The position numbers and the translations under genes are program-made. Under the pieces are notes generated by a model. The model did not search any database. It saw only the letters and a list, made by a program, of their open reading frames with translations, and was not told the origin of the DNA. Below, piece after piece: positions 1-13,400 of a stretch of 64,000 bases of DNA (position 1 is its first letter; each line of letters starts with the position of its first letter). This DNA is from Edaphochlamys debaryana (taxonomy: Eukaryota > Chlorophyta > Chlorophyceae > Chlamydomonadales): assembly GCA_016858145.1 (NCBI GenBank), contig JAEHOE010000038.1, positions 124,001 through 188,000 of the forward strand, written 5' to 3'.

Positions 1-3000
1 CACCGGTAGCGCTAAGCCCTCGCAGCAGTGGTCTAGGCCCCAGCGCCGCCGACCCCGCCGCCACCCCGCCCGCCATACCGCCGCCGCCAGCGGTCGCCAC
101 CGTCGCCAAGCCGCCGCGGCCGGCACTGGGCGCCGCCACCGGGAACTGCAGCTGTAACTGCAGCGACGGTTGGCCCGGCGGCGGCGCGGCGGTTGGCGGC
201 GGCACGGCGGTTGGCGGCGAGAGCAGGGCGGTGGAGCAGGCGGCCCAGGCGGCGGCGTGCTCACGTGCGAGCATCATACGGGAGATCCCGCCCTGCTTTA
301 GTAAGTCTGACAGAGATCCCGAGTCGCAGTACTCCATCGCGATTGCCGTAACGGGCGTACCGCTCGGCCCAGGGGCCGTGGATTGCATGGCTGCGGGGTC
401 AGGGATGGGAGCAAGAACACAGATCAATTCATCAGCCCAGGTGGGATGCAGACCGAACCTTGCAAGTGGGATGCAACCTTGCAGGTGGGATGCAACCTTG
501 CAGGTGGGATGCAACCTTGCAGGACGGATGCAGACCCAGGTAAGATGCGAACGCAGCCTTTGTGTCTAACCATGCGCAGGAGGCGCGGCCGCAGGCAGAG
601 GTACTTTCCCGCCCTTCCCGCCTCTTCCCACTCCTCCCCAGCCCCACGCCCTGTATGCCACACAAGCCCATGACACGAACCCGCCACCCTCTCTCTCGGG
701 TCCCGCTGGGTGCCCCCTGGATGCACCCGCACCCGCACCCGCACCCGCACACTCACACGCACCGCTCAGAACCGCCGAGTAGAGCAACGGGTCCTCCCCC
801 TCCCCGCCGCCGCCGCCGCCCTCGCCGCCGCCCTCCTCCGCGGGGCCCTGCGTGCGGGAGCCGCGTGCTGCAAACATCCGCCGCGCCATGGCCGCAGACA
901 CCACGGTAGCCGCCATGTCCTGTCAACAACACACAATAAGCAAGACGCTTAACGCTTAACGTTTAAGGTCAAGGTACCGGTATAAGGGATAACGGACAAG
1001 GGATAAGGGATATGGGATGCGTATGGTGAGGCGTTGATCTGGCTCAGCAGGGGCACGGGGGAAGGGAGCTCTCCTCAATGCCTTGGCATTTCTAGCAGCA
1101 GCCACGAGCATGCAAGTGCAAAACACGGCGCACCTCCTCGAGTCGGGTTCTCGGGCTTCCGGTTCCGCAACTAAGATTGGCTGGCTTACTGCCAAGCAGA
1201 CGTTCCCCTGGCTTACGCGAGCAGCCCCCAACGCACCTCCTCAGGACGGGGCAGCAGGACGGCAAGAACCTCGGCCGCCGCCGTGGTGGTCCCCCCCGCC
1301 CCCGCCGCCTCGTCCAGGGGTTGGAGCAGGACGTCCGGGAAGGTGGCAAAGACCTGAACCACCTGTCAGGGGGGTTTAGGGAGAGAGGGAGGGAGGGAGG
1401 AGCAGGGGCAGGGGCAGGGTGAGGGAGGGTAGAGAGGGAGGGAGGTGGGGCAGGTAGGAGCTTCTCCGAGCGTACGACATCCTGCCCTGTCCAGCTTCTG
1501 CCAACTGCTCTGGCGCCAACCCGACGTGGGCCTTCGCCCCACACCCCTCACGACCAACCGTCGCACCCCAGACCCCACTCATCGCCTTCATCGTTCTCAA
1601 TGCGCCCCGCCACCCACCCCCCACCCCTTCCTCACGTTGGGGTGCGACACCACGCGTACCGCCGCCAGCTCAAACGCATCCCGTACGGACTGCCACCGCG
1701 CCGCCGCCACGGCCTGCTCGTCCTCCGCCTGTACGGCAGTCACGTGGGCGTGCGGCTGGGATCCGCCCTGCTGTCCGAAGTGGGTGGCGGACGGTGTGCG
1801 GTTGAACGCCCAAGGCGACGCGCCGACGGAAGCCGAAACGCCGCCGCCGCCGCCACCGCCGCCGCCGACGCCGCCGACACCAGCGGAGGCCGAGGGCAGG
1901 CCGGGGCCGGAGGGCGTGGGGCCGCCGCCCTCCTCCGCTAGGCCAGAGCTCGCCATTACCACCGGAGGGGCGAAGGACTGGACACGTGACACGCCGGCGC
2001 CGGCACCGGCAGCGGCGGCGGTCGGGTTGCGGGCGTTCCCCGAAGAGGAGGAGGGGAAGACCTGCGGTGGCCGCGTGAGGGGGTGGGGGTCATGGGCCGG
2101 GCAGGGCCGGTGTGATGATGCATGGAGAGCGGAGGCGGGGTCCGGTGGCATCGCTGACTGTCGTATGCGAGCGAGAATTGATGGTCTACTGGCCATCCGA
2201 GTCCGCACCCGGGTCCGTGGGCCACTCAAGTCCATTCGACCTCCACTGCGACTGCCTGTCCTACGCTACCCGAGTCCCGACTCGCACTTCTGACTCAAGC
2301 TACTTCCAGGCTGACTTCACATCGGCACGCCGCCCTTTACCGTGCTTAAACACACCTGAGACCCCGGCTGCCCCTCTCCTTTTCCCCGTCTCCTCCGACC
2401 TTCGCCGCCCTTAAATGATCGCTAGCTGCACTGTGCCGAAACACACCTGAGACCCCCGGCCGACCCCTCCCCGACCCCTCCCCTGCCCTCTCCCCAGCCC
2501 GGACCGCCCCACCTTGATCGCTACGTTCACGCCCTGCCAGCTGCCCAGGTACACGGAACCGAACGCGCCCTGCAGGGACCAAAGGAAGGGGCAAGGCTGG
2601 TCCGTGGGGCCCCCGTGGGGCCCCCATCTGGGCCCGCCTGGACCCGCCCTGGGCCCGGCAAACAGACCGGGCCCAGGGCGCGGCAAGTACTGCCGTTCGG
2701 GACCTGTCGTTGCTGGACCTCTGACCTTACCCAAAGCGCCAACTAAGCCCTAACTAACCGCCAACCTCAACCACCAACCAACCGGGCAACCACCTCGCCC
2801 CACGTGCCTGCCCGATCTTGAGGTATAGCTCCGCCAGAGGCTCAGCGGGGGCTGACGTGGCCATCTCCCCATGCGCAGCAGCCGCCACCATGGCCGCATC
2901 GCTCCTGGGAGGCGCAACGGGCAGGATCCAGATTCAGCATATCAAACATTTTAAATCTGGATCCTGCTTGACAGCGCGAAGCGGTCGGAAGGGCGCGAGG

Positions 3001-6000
3001 GAACAGGACGGCCGTCTCACCCGACGGTGTTGTGCTGTCCCGTACTCGCGATGGTCGCAGCCGCCATGGCCCCGTGTACGGACGACAGCAGCGGCCGTAG
3101 CAGATTGCCCCGTACGTACGACACGGCAACGGACAGCTCGCCAACGACCGCCAGGGTGCCGCCGCCGCCGGCGGTGGAGGCGGTGGTTGCGGCGGTTGCA
3201 CCGCCGCCCGCCCCCGCAGCCGTTGAGGCGACAGGGGACTGGGGGGTGCGACGAGGCGCGCCGGCGGCCGCCGCTAAGCTCTGCCGCTCGGTATAGCCTG
3301 CATGCAACGTGGGGTGGGGCCAGCGGAATCGGCACTAGCGGCATCCAAAGCACGAACTTGTCGGCAGTATCACTTCAGCACGTGCTCGGAAGCTTGAGGC
3401 AGGCGGTTGCAGGCCGGGGCCCTCGGCACAGCCTTTCCTCCCCCAATTCCCTTTGTCATCGATGTCCACTCACTCGCGTGTCGCTGTGTCATGGATGTCT
3501 CTGAAGGCCACCACTTGAGTCCCCCTGCCGCCGCCGCCCCGCCGCCGCCGCCCGCCGCCCCTTGCCCCGCCCCTCCACCTCCCGCCGCTGCCGCCCCTCC
3601 TCCTCCTCCGCCCCCGCCCCCGCTTCCAAACGCTCCTGCGCCTCCGCCTCCGCTGCCCGTCGCGTCCCCGCCCGGAGTGCGCAGCGCAGGCAGGGGCCTG
3701 CCCGGGCCCGCGCCTGGGCCCCCGGCGGGCCCCATTGGGCCCAGGCCGGCGCTCACGCCCGAGGCGAGGGGACCCGAAACCTTGTACTCCCGCGCGGAAG
3801 TGTGGCCCTCCCTGGAAAGAACCTCGGCCAACACTCCGTCGTGGAGCGTGGCCCACTCTTCCGCCAGGGGGAGGGTGCGCAGCCGTTGTTGCAGAACCGC
3901 GGTGAGGAGCTGTGAGGGTTGGGTTGTGTGGTGATGGGGAGGGAAGAGGAGAGTTTGAGGGAGGGCAAAAGGGCTGGTGGTTGTGGGTTGTGGGTTGTGG
4001 GATGGGTTGCGTAGACACACGAGGAGCACGAGTGAGCGCCGTCGGATGCGTGCAACGGACCAGCGTTCTTGAGGCCCATCCTGGGCCGGCTTGGGCCCAC
4101 CCCGGGCCCACCCTGGGCCCACCCACCTGGAGCACGGGCTCCAGCGCCGATGCCACGTGGTTGAGAAATGCCGCGGGGAGTGGCCCAGAGGAGAAGTGCA
4201 CGTAGGCGGCGGTTGTGAGCGTTACGGGGCCGCCGCCACCGCTACCGCCGGCACCGCCGTTGGCGGCGGAGGGATGCCCCGAGCCGTCGGGCCCGCCAGC
4301 GCCGCCGGCCGAGAGCTGGGGTTGCAGAGTAGGGCCGGGCAGGCCGGATGGGTTCAAGAAGCAAACAACGTGCGTCGGGGCAAGTCGTTTGACACCAGCA
4401 CAAGCATTAGTCCGCAATGATGAGGGCGCGCAGGTCGAAACAGGCCATGTGAGCGGCATCACGATTGAGCCCTTGAAGCAGCACAAGCCACCGCCCCCCA
4501 GCGCACCTGCACCTGCACCTGCGACTGCCCCAGGCCCGGGCCCAGCCGCCTCAGCGCGCAGCACAGTACGAGCGTGGACACTGGCCGTACGGCACCCCGG
4601 CTCTGCCAGATCAGCAGATCCTTGGAGCTGTTCGCCGGCTCCTGCACGTGCTTAGTCACGTCCGGTACGGCAACGCTGCCAACCACCGCGCCGCACGGCG
4701 GCGCAGCGCCGCCGGCCCCGCCGCCGACGCGCAAGCGCCGGCCGCGGCTTTGCGCCTTGCCCCCGCTACCCGTCCCCAGGACCGTGTTCACGACTGCGGC
4801 TGACAGGGCCGTGGGCGTGGCGGGAGCTGACGTGCCCACGGGGAAGGGCGAGGTGCTGCTTGGGGAGCCGCTGGGCCCCAAGGCGGCGCCGCTAACGCCC
4901 CCCGCCGCCGCCAGCGCCAGCGCCGCCGCCGTCGAGGAGGCTGGGGTGCCCCCCGCCGGACCCAAGCTGGATAGCGGCCGGTCGGCGGCAGAGGGAAAGC
5001 CCGGCGGCGCGGCGCGCGCGCTGCCGGCGCGGGTGGGCCCGGGCCCGCCGCCCGGGCCCACCCCGGGACCGCCCACCAGGCCCGCCAGGGCCCGCGCGAT
5101 CACGCGGTCCAGCAGCGTGTACTGCAGCGTCAGCACGTGCGCCACGATCGGCATGTTGATGCCCTGCAAGTACAGATGGCACCGGAGTTGGAAAGAGTAC
5201 GAATGTGAATGCTGCGTGGCTGTTTTGCAGGCGGAAATGTTGCGCTCTGACTCATGTGTGCTGTCCTGCCTGCCTTCCAGGGTCTCCACCCAGCCCTGGT
5301 CCCGTGTCCTTCCCCTGTGTCCTCTCTTCTCCCCGTACCCACCCCAAGGGCCCCCTTGGACCGGGTCCGTTGGCAGCCTGTTTCACAGCCTGTTTATCCT
5401 GACCTCTGAGTACGATGCCGATCGACCACTCCCCGCACTTAACCCGATGCGCATCGGGCTCGCTTGCTGCCGCTCCCTCTCTGTCTCCGCCTCTCCAACT
5501 CGCCCAAATCACCCCCGCTCACCCCTTCCAGTCCGGCCTTCTCATGACTGTAGCTGCCCCCGGCCCCCCGGTCCGCCACCGCCTCCATGAGGTCCGTGAG
5601 CATGTGCCTGCGGGGGAGCGGGGGGGATGGCGGGGCGGAGGGGGTGGTGTTGCTGAGCGTGGACGGGGTGTCGGTCACCGCCTCGATGAGGCCCGTCCGA
5701 GACTGCAGCGCCCCCATTCCCCGCTCCCCCCGCTGGATACGCAAGCCTCTGGGCCTGACTCTGCCTTCCCCGCTGAACCCGCTAGGCGGGCGCTTCCCAC
5801 CCCACGCCCCAGGCCCTCCGCAGTCCCTCACCTCGCGCGTCGCGACACCCAGCCGCCCGCCATGCCCCCCGGCTCCTCCCGTGACACGTGGCCCGATGTG
5901 GGTCGGCTGCCGCCGTGGTGGACCAGGGCGGTAGCGCCCTGCCCCTGAATCCCAACCTGCGCCTGCTGCGATCCGTGCTGGAAGCTGGAGGAAGCTGCCA

Positions 6001-7796
6001 TGCCTTGGCCGGTGCCGGCCCTCTGGCCGTGGCCGAACGAGTTCGCGTGCAGCGTGTTCCCCGTCCCGCCCGGCGCGCCGCCGGCGCCGTAGTTTATCCG
6101 ACCCAGATCCTCGAATACGGCAGCCGCCAACCCAGATGCGTGGAGGAGGCCCACGTGTACGACAGGTACGAGCCGGCAGGCGATCTGCGCCGCCGACTCC
6201 AGGCACTGACTCATGGTTACCGCCGCCTGGCTCAGAAGCTGGGCAGAAGCTAGGCTCGCCACGCCCGTGCACGTGGTGGCGATGATCTCCGACTGCCCGC
6301 TGAACAGGACCTGCCCCGCGATCGCCGCCAGCTGTTGCAACGCCAGTACGATCTCGGAGCTGGCGGAAGCTGCGGCTGCTCCGCCGCCGGGCGCCGCGCC
6401 GCCGCCAGTGATTCCGGCTGTAGCCAGGAGGCCCAAGGGCACGTTTAACATGGAGGCGGCGTTTGCCGCGACGGCGGCATTGAGGAGGTTTGCGAGGCCT
6501 GCGCCGCCGTTGACTACTAGTGCGCCGACTCGCTCGCCGCCGTGCAGTACGATCACGGCCACGCTCGTACTCGCCGCCTCGCCCATGACCGCGCCGTACC
6601 CGCTGCCGCCGCCGCTCCCCGTGCTTGCCACTGCCGCCGCTGCGGCAGCGGCGGCGGTGGCGGCGGCGGCAGTTGGACCCATCCCCATGGCCCTGGCGCC
6701 GCTGAGAGCCGAGCCGCCGACCGCAGAGCCCTTGCCGCTGAGTGGGCGGGAGCGCAAGGCCGCGCCTGCGCCTGTGCCTGCGCCCGTGTCGGCGCCGCCG
6801 TGAGAAGGGCGGTGGGCGGAGGGCCCATGTGGGTCGGCTGCGGGCCCAGCCAGGCCCTGGACCGGGGCCCCGCCTGGGCCTGCCGGAAGGCTGGCCGAAA
6901 ACCCAGACGTTGACTCAACCGCCTCCCCGAAAGCAAACGTGTGCAGTCGTGCGGCTGACATAACGAGCTGGGCTGGATCCGGCGGTTGGCATTCCGCCTG
7001 GAAAGAGCTGTCGGGGCGGCTTGCCGGAGATGACTCATTAGCACTGTTGCTGTGAGGCAGGTCCCGTGCGGTCAGGAGTGCTGTGACGCCCCGGGGGGCC
7101 GGGGCTTCGGGGGCGGAGGGCGGCCTCCGAGGGAAAGCGCCTGCTCCGTTGAGCGGGCACCGGGGGGAGGAAGGCCCCTGGCCCGATTGAGACGGATGTC
7201 GCCTAGCGCCTGAGACCCAGACATAGCCGTTGTCAGGAATTGCCGCGTAGACTCTGCGAGGAAGGAGGGCGGGCGGGAACCGTGACGCGACTCGTGTAAG
7301 GGTGGGGGTGGGGAGGGGTGAGGCATACGGGGCGGACCACAAATGTTTGATCATCGCGAAAATAAGTCTCACCGCGCGTAGTTGACCCCAAGCGGGGCCA
7401 GCGCCGAGGCGAGGGCTAGAGCCGCATTCCCATGCCGCGCTAGCCAGTCGCCATCCAAGCCAAGCAACGCCCGCTGAGCATCCTGCAAACATTTCAGCTC
7501 TTGAGCCTGCGTGGCGGACGTTTGCAGGGCATAGTCAGTGACTACCCCTGGGGCGGCACCTCACGGCGTACAATGTCTCGCAAGTCACAGGCTACAGCCT
7601 CACTAAGCAACGCGTGAATCGTGATAGGATTCAGCGTTAGCGTGTCTCCAGCCATGCCGATGCTTACCCCGGGGTCGGCCGGCGCGGGTTTTGCCGGTAC
7701 CGGGCTACTCGTGGGCTGCTTTACATCCTGGACGACGTTGATGGGCTGAGGCGGGGGTGTACGCTGCTTCGGCCCAAAACAACAAGAAAGGCGCAT
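1..7796 (-). CDS. Large sensor-like protein with C-terminal TKL-type protein kinase (3' end off window)
   Basis: Multi-exon gene read right to left. The N-terminus (ATG at 7796) begins MRLSCCFGPKQ, a cysteine-rich start seen in volvocine membrane-associated kinases. The middle (about 7270-3370) is long and low in complexity, with islands such as VSTLVLCCAL and AYVHFSSGPLPAAFLNHVAS that resemble degenerate GAF sensor modules; this is inference. The kinase domain starts near 2574: the glycine loop GAFGSVYLGSW and the VAIK lysine lie at about 2573-2514. SHPNV is near 1650, VVQVFATFPDVLLQPL at about 1371-1310 and the hinge AIAMEYCDSGSLSDLL at about 351-301. The HRD and DFG motifs would lie beyond base 1, so activity cannot be judged. 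Near 7546 the reading frame slips by one base between exon 1 (ending REVPPQG) and the next coding block (VVTDYALQTSATQ), from either an indel or a very short intron. Its ligand and substrates are unknown. Confidence 0.5.
420..545. repeat. Short tandem repeat in kinase-gene intron
   Basis: Several copies of an approximately 17-19-base unit around GTGGGATGCAACCTTGCAG lie in tandem between about 438 and 535. They sit in an intron between kinase-domain exons. The unit contains CAGGTGGG, so each copy also offers a potential donor site on the + strand, but no exon is visible there. Confidence 0.5.
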
Positions 7797-10477
7797 TCGC
7801 GGCTCGCTCAGGGCATTCTTATTGACTCGAGCCCTTTTATAAACGCTGCAATGTCATATTGTGTTGACGTCGGGGCGTTTGCGAGTTGGCGGGACGTCCA
7901 ATCGAGCTTCAGTTTCGGACGCCCCGCCCCCCCCCCTCCGGCGCCCCGCCTCAAGTAAGCACATTTTCCGGAGCAACCCCCCGCCATCGCCTGCAACGTC
8001 AAGTATGAAGCATAGCAAGAATCACACAGCCCTCGAGCGTTGAAGCGTATAAATCGACTGGTTTGCGCACACAGCCAACCACCGCCGCTCGCCGGGATGC
8101 GCGAAGGACCGACCTTTGCCCAACGTCGCCCAACACTGGCCTGCTGTCATAATCAACTGTTGCGACCACAGCAGGGTAGTCGTTAAGCAGACCTTTGACC
8201 AGCCATGTTCGCAAAAGTCCCGACCCCGGGTCGGCGTTCTCACTCCGCGACCAGAGCCGTCGGACTTGACTGCATTTGATACATAGTGGCGGTAGGGCGC
8301 GCGCGGGAGCGGCGCGGGGCCGCGCCGACGCGCGGTCGCGGAAATCGACCACATCTCGGGCAGCAATCTTCATCAAGCCGCGTCGGGACGCCGCGCGACC
8401 CGCATCACATGCCGACCTGACATCTTAGAAGCACTCGCGAGGCCAGAACCGGGCCGAAACGGTGCTCGCCGAGCAGCAGGAGCTCGCCTTTTACAAAGAC
8501 CCCGCCTCCCCTCACCAATTCATCCATCCATCCTCGGGCACAGCTCTCTTGGCCCCGCCCACGCCTTCTCCCTACCGCCAGCAACCTCTTCAACCCAGCT
8601 CAAGGCTCAAGCAGCATTGTCAAGCTCCATAGTCCAAGCCCGCGTGCTGTGTGGGCAGCTCGCTTGCTGAGCATCTGTCAGCATCTTCCGGGCAGCTCCA
8701 TCTAAGCAAGTCCTCACCACCTATGGCAGGCGCACATCATGGCAGCTTGCCCCACGTCCAGCATCCCGCATCGCCTGCGTCCTACCTCGCAGGCCAGCTA
8801 ACCAGGCCAAGCCGGGCCCCTCCCACCCGCCAGCCTCAACAACGCACCCCTCAACTCCCCCCCACCCCCCGCAGACTGCTTCACCCTAAACCCGCTATTT
8901 ATGTCGCATATCGAACACGAAAGTCGCAGTCGGGCCGACCCTGGGTCCCAACCGTCGCCCCCGGCTTGACTCTAAACTCCACAGGCCCCCAGGCCGCCCC
9001 GAACCGAGTGCCGCGTGTAGGCCGAGTGCTCAAAGGACCCACGCGCCTGCCAGCGGCCGCAAACGCGCGGGGTCGCAGCCGCGCTTGTAAGCATCGCGAC
9101 GCGCTTTTCGCCAAGGCGCAGCCGCAAGACCCGCGACCAGCCTCAGCCTAAGTGTTGGTATGCAGCGACCACAGTGGTGCAAGCCGCGGGCATAAACGCG
9201 CGGCGGCCGGCACGCGGCATTCTCAAATCGGCGCCGCAGAAACGTGCGCGGAAGCGACCCTGCCAAAGCGCAACCGGCTTATTGCGACTAGGGTAATGCG
9301 ACCCAGGCAGCAGCGTAGAAAGCGCTCTGCGTGCAAGCGCCCATGAATCGAACCGCCGTGGTCGGCGCAGCGTGTCGCCCCGGGCCACTCAGACTGCACA
9401 ACAGAGGGCCCCATAGAGAAGTGGGTGCGCTGGCGTCGCCTGCCAAGTGGTTGCCAAATCATTGGCACGCCCGCCCCACCTCCGCGACGTCACCCTCCCG
9501 GACTGGGCCGACATGTCCACGCGTGCTCCACCCCTTCCCCGTCGCTCAACATCTGCCTCTGACAGAGCGTGCGTGTAACGTGCGCGTTAAACAACGTGAC
9601 TCCACGAGCCCCACGAGCTGAGCCCCCCCTGCAACGAAAAGCGGCATCACTAAGACCAGATCATTGCCCCAGACAACGGCGGCGCACATCTGACATCCTG
9701 TGGGGTTCGAGCGCTTCGCGAGCGGCAAATACAAGGGACGCCTCCCTGTCTCCAGGAGCCCACCCCGCCGCCTTTCCATTCCCGCCGCACTCCGTACCAG
9801 GGCGAACGCGCTGCTCCGTACGTCTCCGTACCAAAGGCCGTACCGCCTTCGAAAGCCGACATCCGTGCGCAACTTGGTCCGCGGCCCCAGCCTCTGCACT
9901 ATGAGGGCAGTGTGGCCTGACGGTGGGACCATGTGTCAAGGGCTCACGGGGGAGGCCCCGGCAGGGAGGGGACGGCGACAGGGACCATGTCGAATGGAGC
10001 CCACCTGACCACACGCTACCCTGACGCTACCTTCGCTTCGTTGATATCTTCAACCCCCGCGCTGCCACGGTCCTCACTCCTCAAGCCTTCCCTGCTACGA
10101 ACAACAGCCTACAGTACCGGTAGTTGCCTTTGGCATACCCCCTTGTTGAACTCTCTTGCCTCTATCCTCGGCACCACTTGTTGCGGCCCGGGTCTGCGAC
10201 AAGGCACGCTTGCCGACGCAGCCAAGCCCACTACCCCCCGCTGCTTGCTCGTCACCTCATGCATTCATGTCGAAACCCTAGGGGCCCATGCAAACACGGT
10301 GCGTGCCGTGTGCAGCTGTGTACACCCAACAGGGGTAGGTGCACTCGCCGAACCAACAGCCATGCGGCCCCTGCCCCTCCCTACCTGCCCCCTCTCTCCC
10401 CCTGGCCCTGTTCCCTGCTTCTTCTCCTCGAGTTTGCGGAGAGAGATAGGGAGAATCTAGGAAATTCCTTCCACGCG
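7797..10477. other. Intergenic region, no supported gene
   Basis: This 2.7-kb stretch holds the 5' flank of the kinase gene (right of 7796) and the 3' flank of the DDX11-like helicase (left of 10478). Open frames are short and overlap on both strands without recognisable domains. It has less Gly/Ala/Pro repeat than the flanking coding areas. No tRNA fold, mobile element or promoter box could be supported. Confidence 0.5.
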
Positions 10478-13400
10478 TCACACGGCCCCCCGCTCCCCCC
10501 TTCCCCGGAAGAAGCCCGCCAGGCTCCTCTGCACGTGGCCGAAGTCCCCCGGCCCCGCCCGCAGCGACTGCTGGATCCAGCCGGGCAGGCTCGACACCAC
10601 ACCGCCGCCGCCACCGCTGCCACTGCCGCCGCCAGAGCTGCCGCCGCCAGAGCTGCCGCCAGGGCCGCCGCCCGGCCCAGGCATGTAGCGCCCATCCACC
10701 AGCACCTGGGGTGGGGGCAGGGGGGGGGGGAAGGGAGGCGTGTAGGGTGAGGCCTGAGGGAAGCACCCAAGCGACTGCTCTCGTAGGGACCCACTCCTCT
10801 TCTCACGCCCGGCGCTGCCGTACGCTGTGCTATCCCCAGCCTTCGTCTCCTCCCCCCCGTCCTGCGCCTTATGTTGCGTCGCCCCCTGCGTGACTATTAA
10901 TCCCCCTTTCCCCTCCCCCTCCCCCTCACAATCGTGGCGTAGTCGCCTGCGTGCCGAATGACCCTCCCCACTGCCTGGTTGACCGCCCGAATGGCCAGGC
11001 CTGGGGGGGGGGGGGCGTGTGTGGAAAGGGGGCCAGGGCAGTAAGGGACGGAACGGGGAAGGGAAGAGGGAAGCACGTGAGGGGGCCCTCGAGGGGGTGT
11101 CATGGAGGGGGAGGTCCCCACTGCCTGGTTGGCTGCAGGAGTCCCCAGGCCCTGGGGAAGGGGGCGGAGGAGCGATCGTGTGAATCACGAGTCGATGGTG
11201 CGAATGTGCCGGAATGCGAGGGCGTGGGGCGCGGTACGGGGTTGGCAAGGCTGGCGTGCGGTGTGTGTTATCAGTGTGGGGCTGGCTGTGTGTCGATGGA
11301 GAAAGAGAGGGGGGAGGAGGGGGATTTTCTCGCGCGGGGGGAGGAGGGGGGCAGGGGGGGTGTTTGAATCTAAGAAGCGGGCGAGCGGGGCAGGGGGGGA
11401 AGGGACGATGAGAGCACGCGAGGGAGTGGAGCGGGGAGGACACCACGGCCGTTCCAACCGCCCCATGTGCCCACTCCCCACCCCCCCAGCCCACACACCT
11501 GCGTAGTACTGCCGCCCAGTCAGAGGTGCCAGAGCGGGACCGGCGGCGCGGCCGGGGCCGGGGGCCGAGGTGGAGGCGGGTGGGCAATTGGCGGCCGCCG
11601 CCGTTCCTGCCCCCGCCGCCAGCACTCCTGCCCCCACTGCTGCTGCTGCGGCTCCTGTCTTCGCCGCCCCTGCCCCCGCCCCTGCCCCCGCCGCCGCCCC
11701 CGCCGCCGCCGCCGCCCCCGCCGCCGCCCCCGCCGCCGCCTGTGCGTCCAGGAAGGCCATGCGCTCGCGGAGCTCCGGGTCGGAGGGGTTGGGGTAGGGT
11801 ATGCCCAGCACCACCACACACCTGGGGGGGGGCGAGAGGGGGAGGGGGTTTGGTAGAGGACAGAGGGGGTGGAGCGAGAAGGGATGGTTCGCAGCCCCAC
11901 ACTGTACGTCGCAGTCCTACGTCCGCCCGCCCACATGTGCCAGCATACGCACCTACCCAGGTCGCCTCCGAAGCTGCAACACCCCCCTCCAACCCCTCCC
12001 TTCGCACACGCGCACCTGCCCAGGTCGTCCCCGAAGTTGATGCCCTCGCTCAGCTTGCCCCCCACCACACTCAGCAGCAGCGCACCGCCCGCGGAGCCGG
12101 CGCCCGCACGGGGGGCGCCGTGCGCCGCCCTGGAGCCCCCGCCGGAGGCACCGGACGCCCCGGCGCCGGCACCGGAGGCCCCGGCACCGGCGGAGGCCCC
12201 GGCGCTTGAGGCCCCGGCGGGTCTGATGGCGGCGGCGTAGGCCGACAGGACCGACTCCACCTGCGGAGATGGAAAAACGGAGGGTTGCGGGAGGGTATGG
12301 TGTATCAGTACGGCGACGAGGCCGAGGGCGGGGGTGCTCGACACGGCCCCTGCCCGTGCCCCTGCACCCTGCCCCACCGCCCCATGAACACTGCCCGGCC
12401 AACTCACCCCTACCTAAAGCCGCTACCCACCAACCGCTGTCCATCAACCGATAACTGCCAACTGCTTTATGTACTACATTGGGGCCCCCCTGAAACACAC
12501 CTGCCCCGCCGCCCGTGGCTCCGTGAAGACCGCACAGCCTAAACCCCCCTAGCCTTCTATCGCCAGTCACGAACCCAAAACCGCCAACCGCTATCTAAAC
12601 GGCACAAATCCCGCCGCAACGCACCTGCCCCGCCGCCCGGGGTTCTGTGAAGACCGCCTTGCGTGCCGCCAGTCGCGCCCACACGCCACTGCGCTGCCAG
12701 GACGAGGCCAGCTGGGGGGTGGGGACGAGGGGGAAAAGAGGGGGGTAGGAGCGTGTGTGTGTAGAGAGGTTGAGGGCCCTGCCTGTCCCTCCACCCAAAG
12801 GGAAAGCGTGTCCGCGAAGCCATTCCGCCCCACCACCCACCCCCTCCACCCCCTCCCCCAAGGCCCCCACCTGGTCCAGGTATGCGAAGGAGGGGGCGAA
12901 CACCACCACGCCGGCCGGCACTGCCGTACAGATGTTGACGAGCAGGCGGCCCAGCTGCACGTGCACGGCACGGGGTGGGGTGGGGTGGGGGTCAGTCAGA
13001 CGTGGGCCTTTCATAGGGCTGTTGTGCGCCTGGGCAGAGCGTTCCCGCCTCGCTCACGTCACCACGCGCCACCGCACCCCGCCCCCACCGCACGGGCCCT
13101 CCAATCTGCGTGCATACACCTGCATCTCTGAGAAACCTCTCAGCTCCCGCCTCGACCTACCCAACCATCCCATGGCCGCGCCCTCCTCTTCCCCTCCCCC
13201 CAGCCCCACCCTCACCCCCCTACCCCTTAACCCAATGACCCACCTCCTCCACCATCGCCGGGTCCCCCCTGCGCCCGTGCCTCAGGTCCAGGGGCAGACC
13301 CGTGGGCCCCTTTGCGGCCACGAGCGCCAGCAGGTTCTCTCTTGGAACCACGTGACCGCAGGAAAAGTGAAAAAGACGGTCCGGGAGAACCCCCGGTAAC

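Noticed and set aside
4574..5590. 338-codon plus-strand frame opposite the left-edge kinase gene
   Set aside because: It is the shadow of GC-rich minus-strand exons; the minus frame carries the coherent GINMPIVAHVLTLQYTLLDR segment.
8651..9151. 166-codon plus-strand frame in the intergenic region
   Set aside because: Pro/Arg/Ser-biased composition with no domain, no clear splice context and competing frames opposite.
9340..9375. GGTTCGATTC-like block on the minus strand, suggestive of a tRNA T-loop
   Set aside because: The flanking five bases do not pair as a T-stem, and no acceptor or anticodon stem could be drawn.
10478..12007. Continuous 509-codon minus-strand frame as one exon of DDX11
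   Set aside because: It spans clear donors and acceptors; only the parts matching DDX11 (for example [13 protein letters not shown] to the stop) are exonic.
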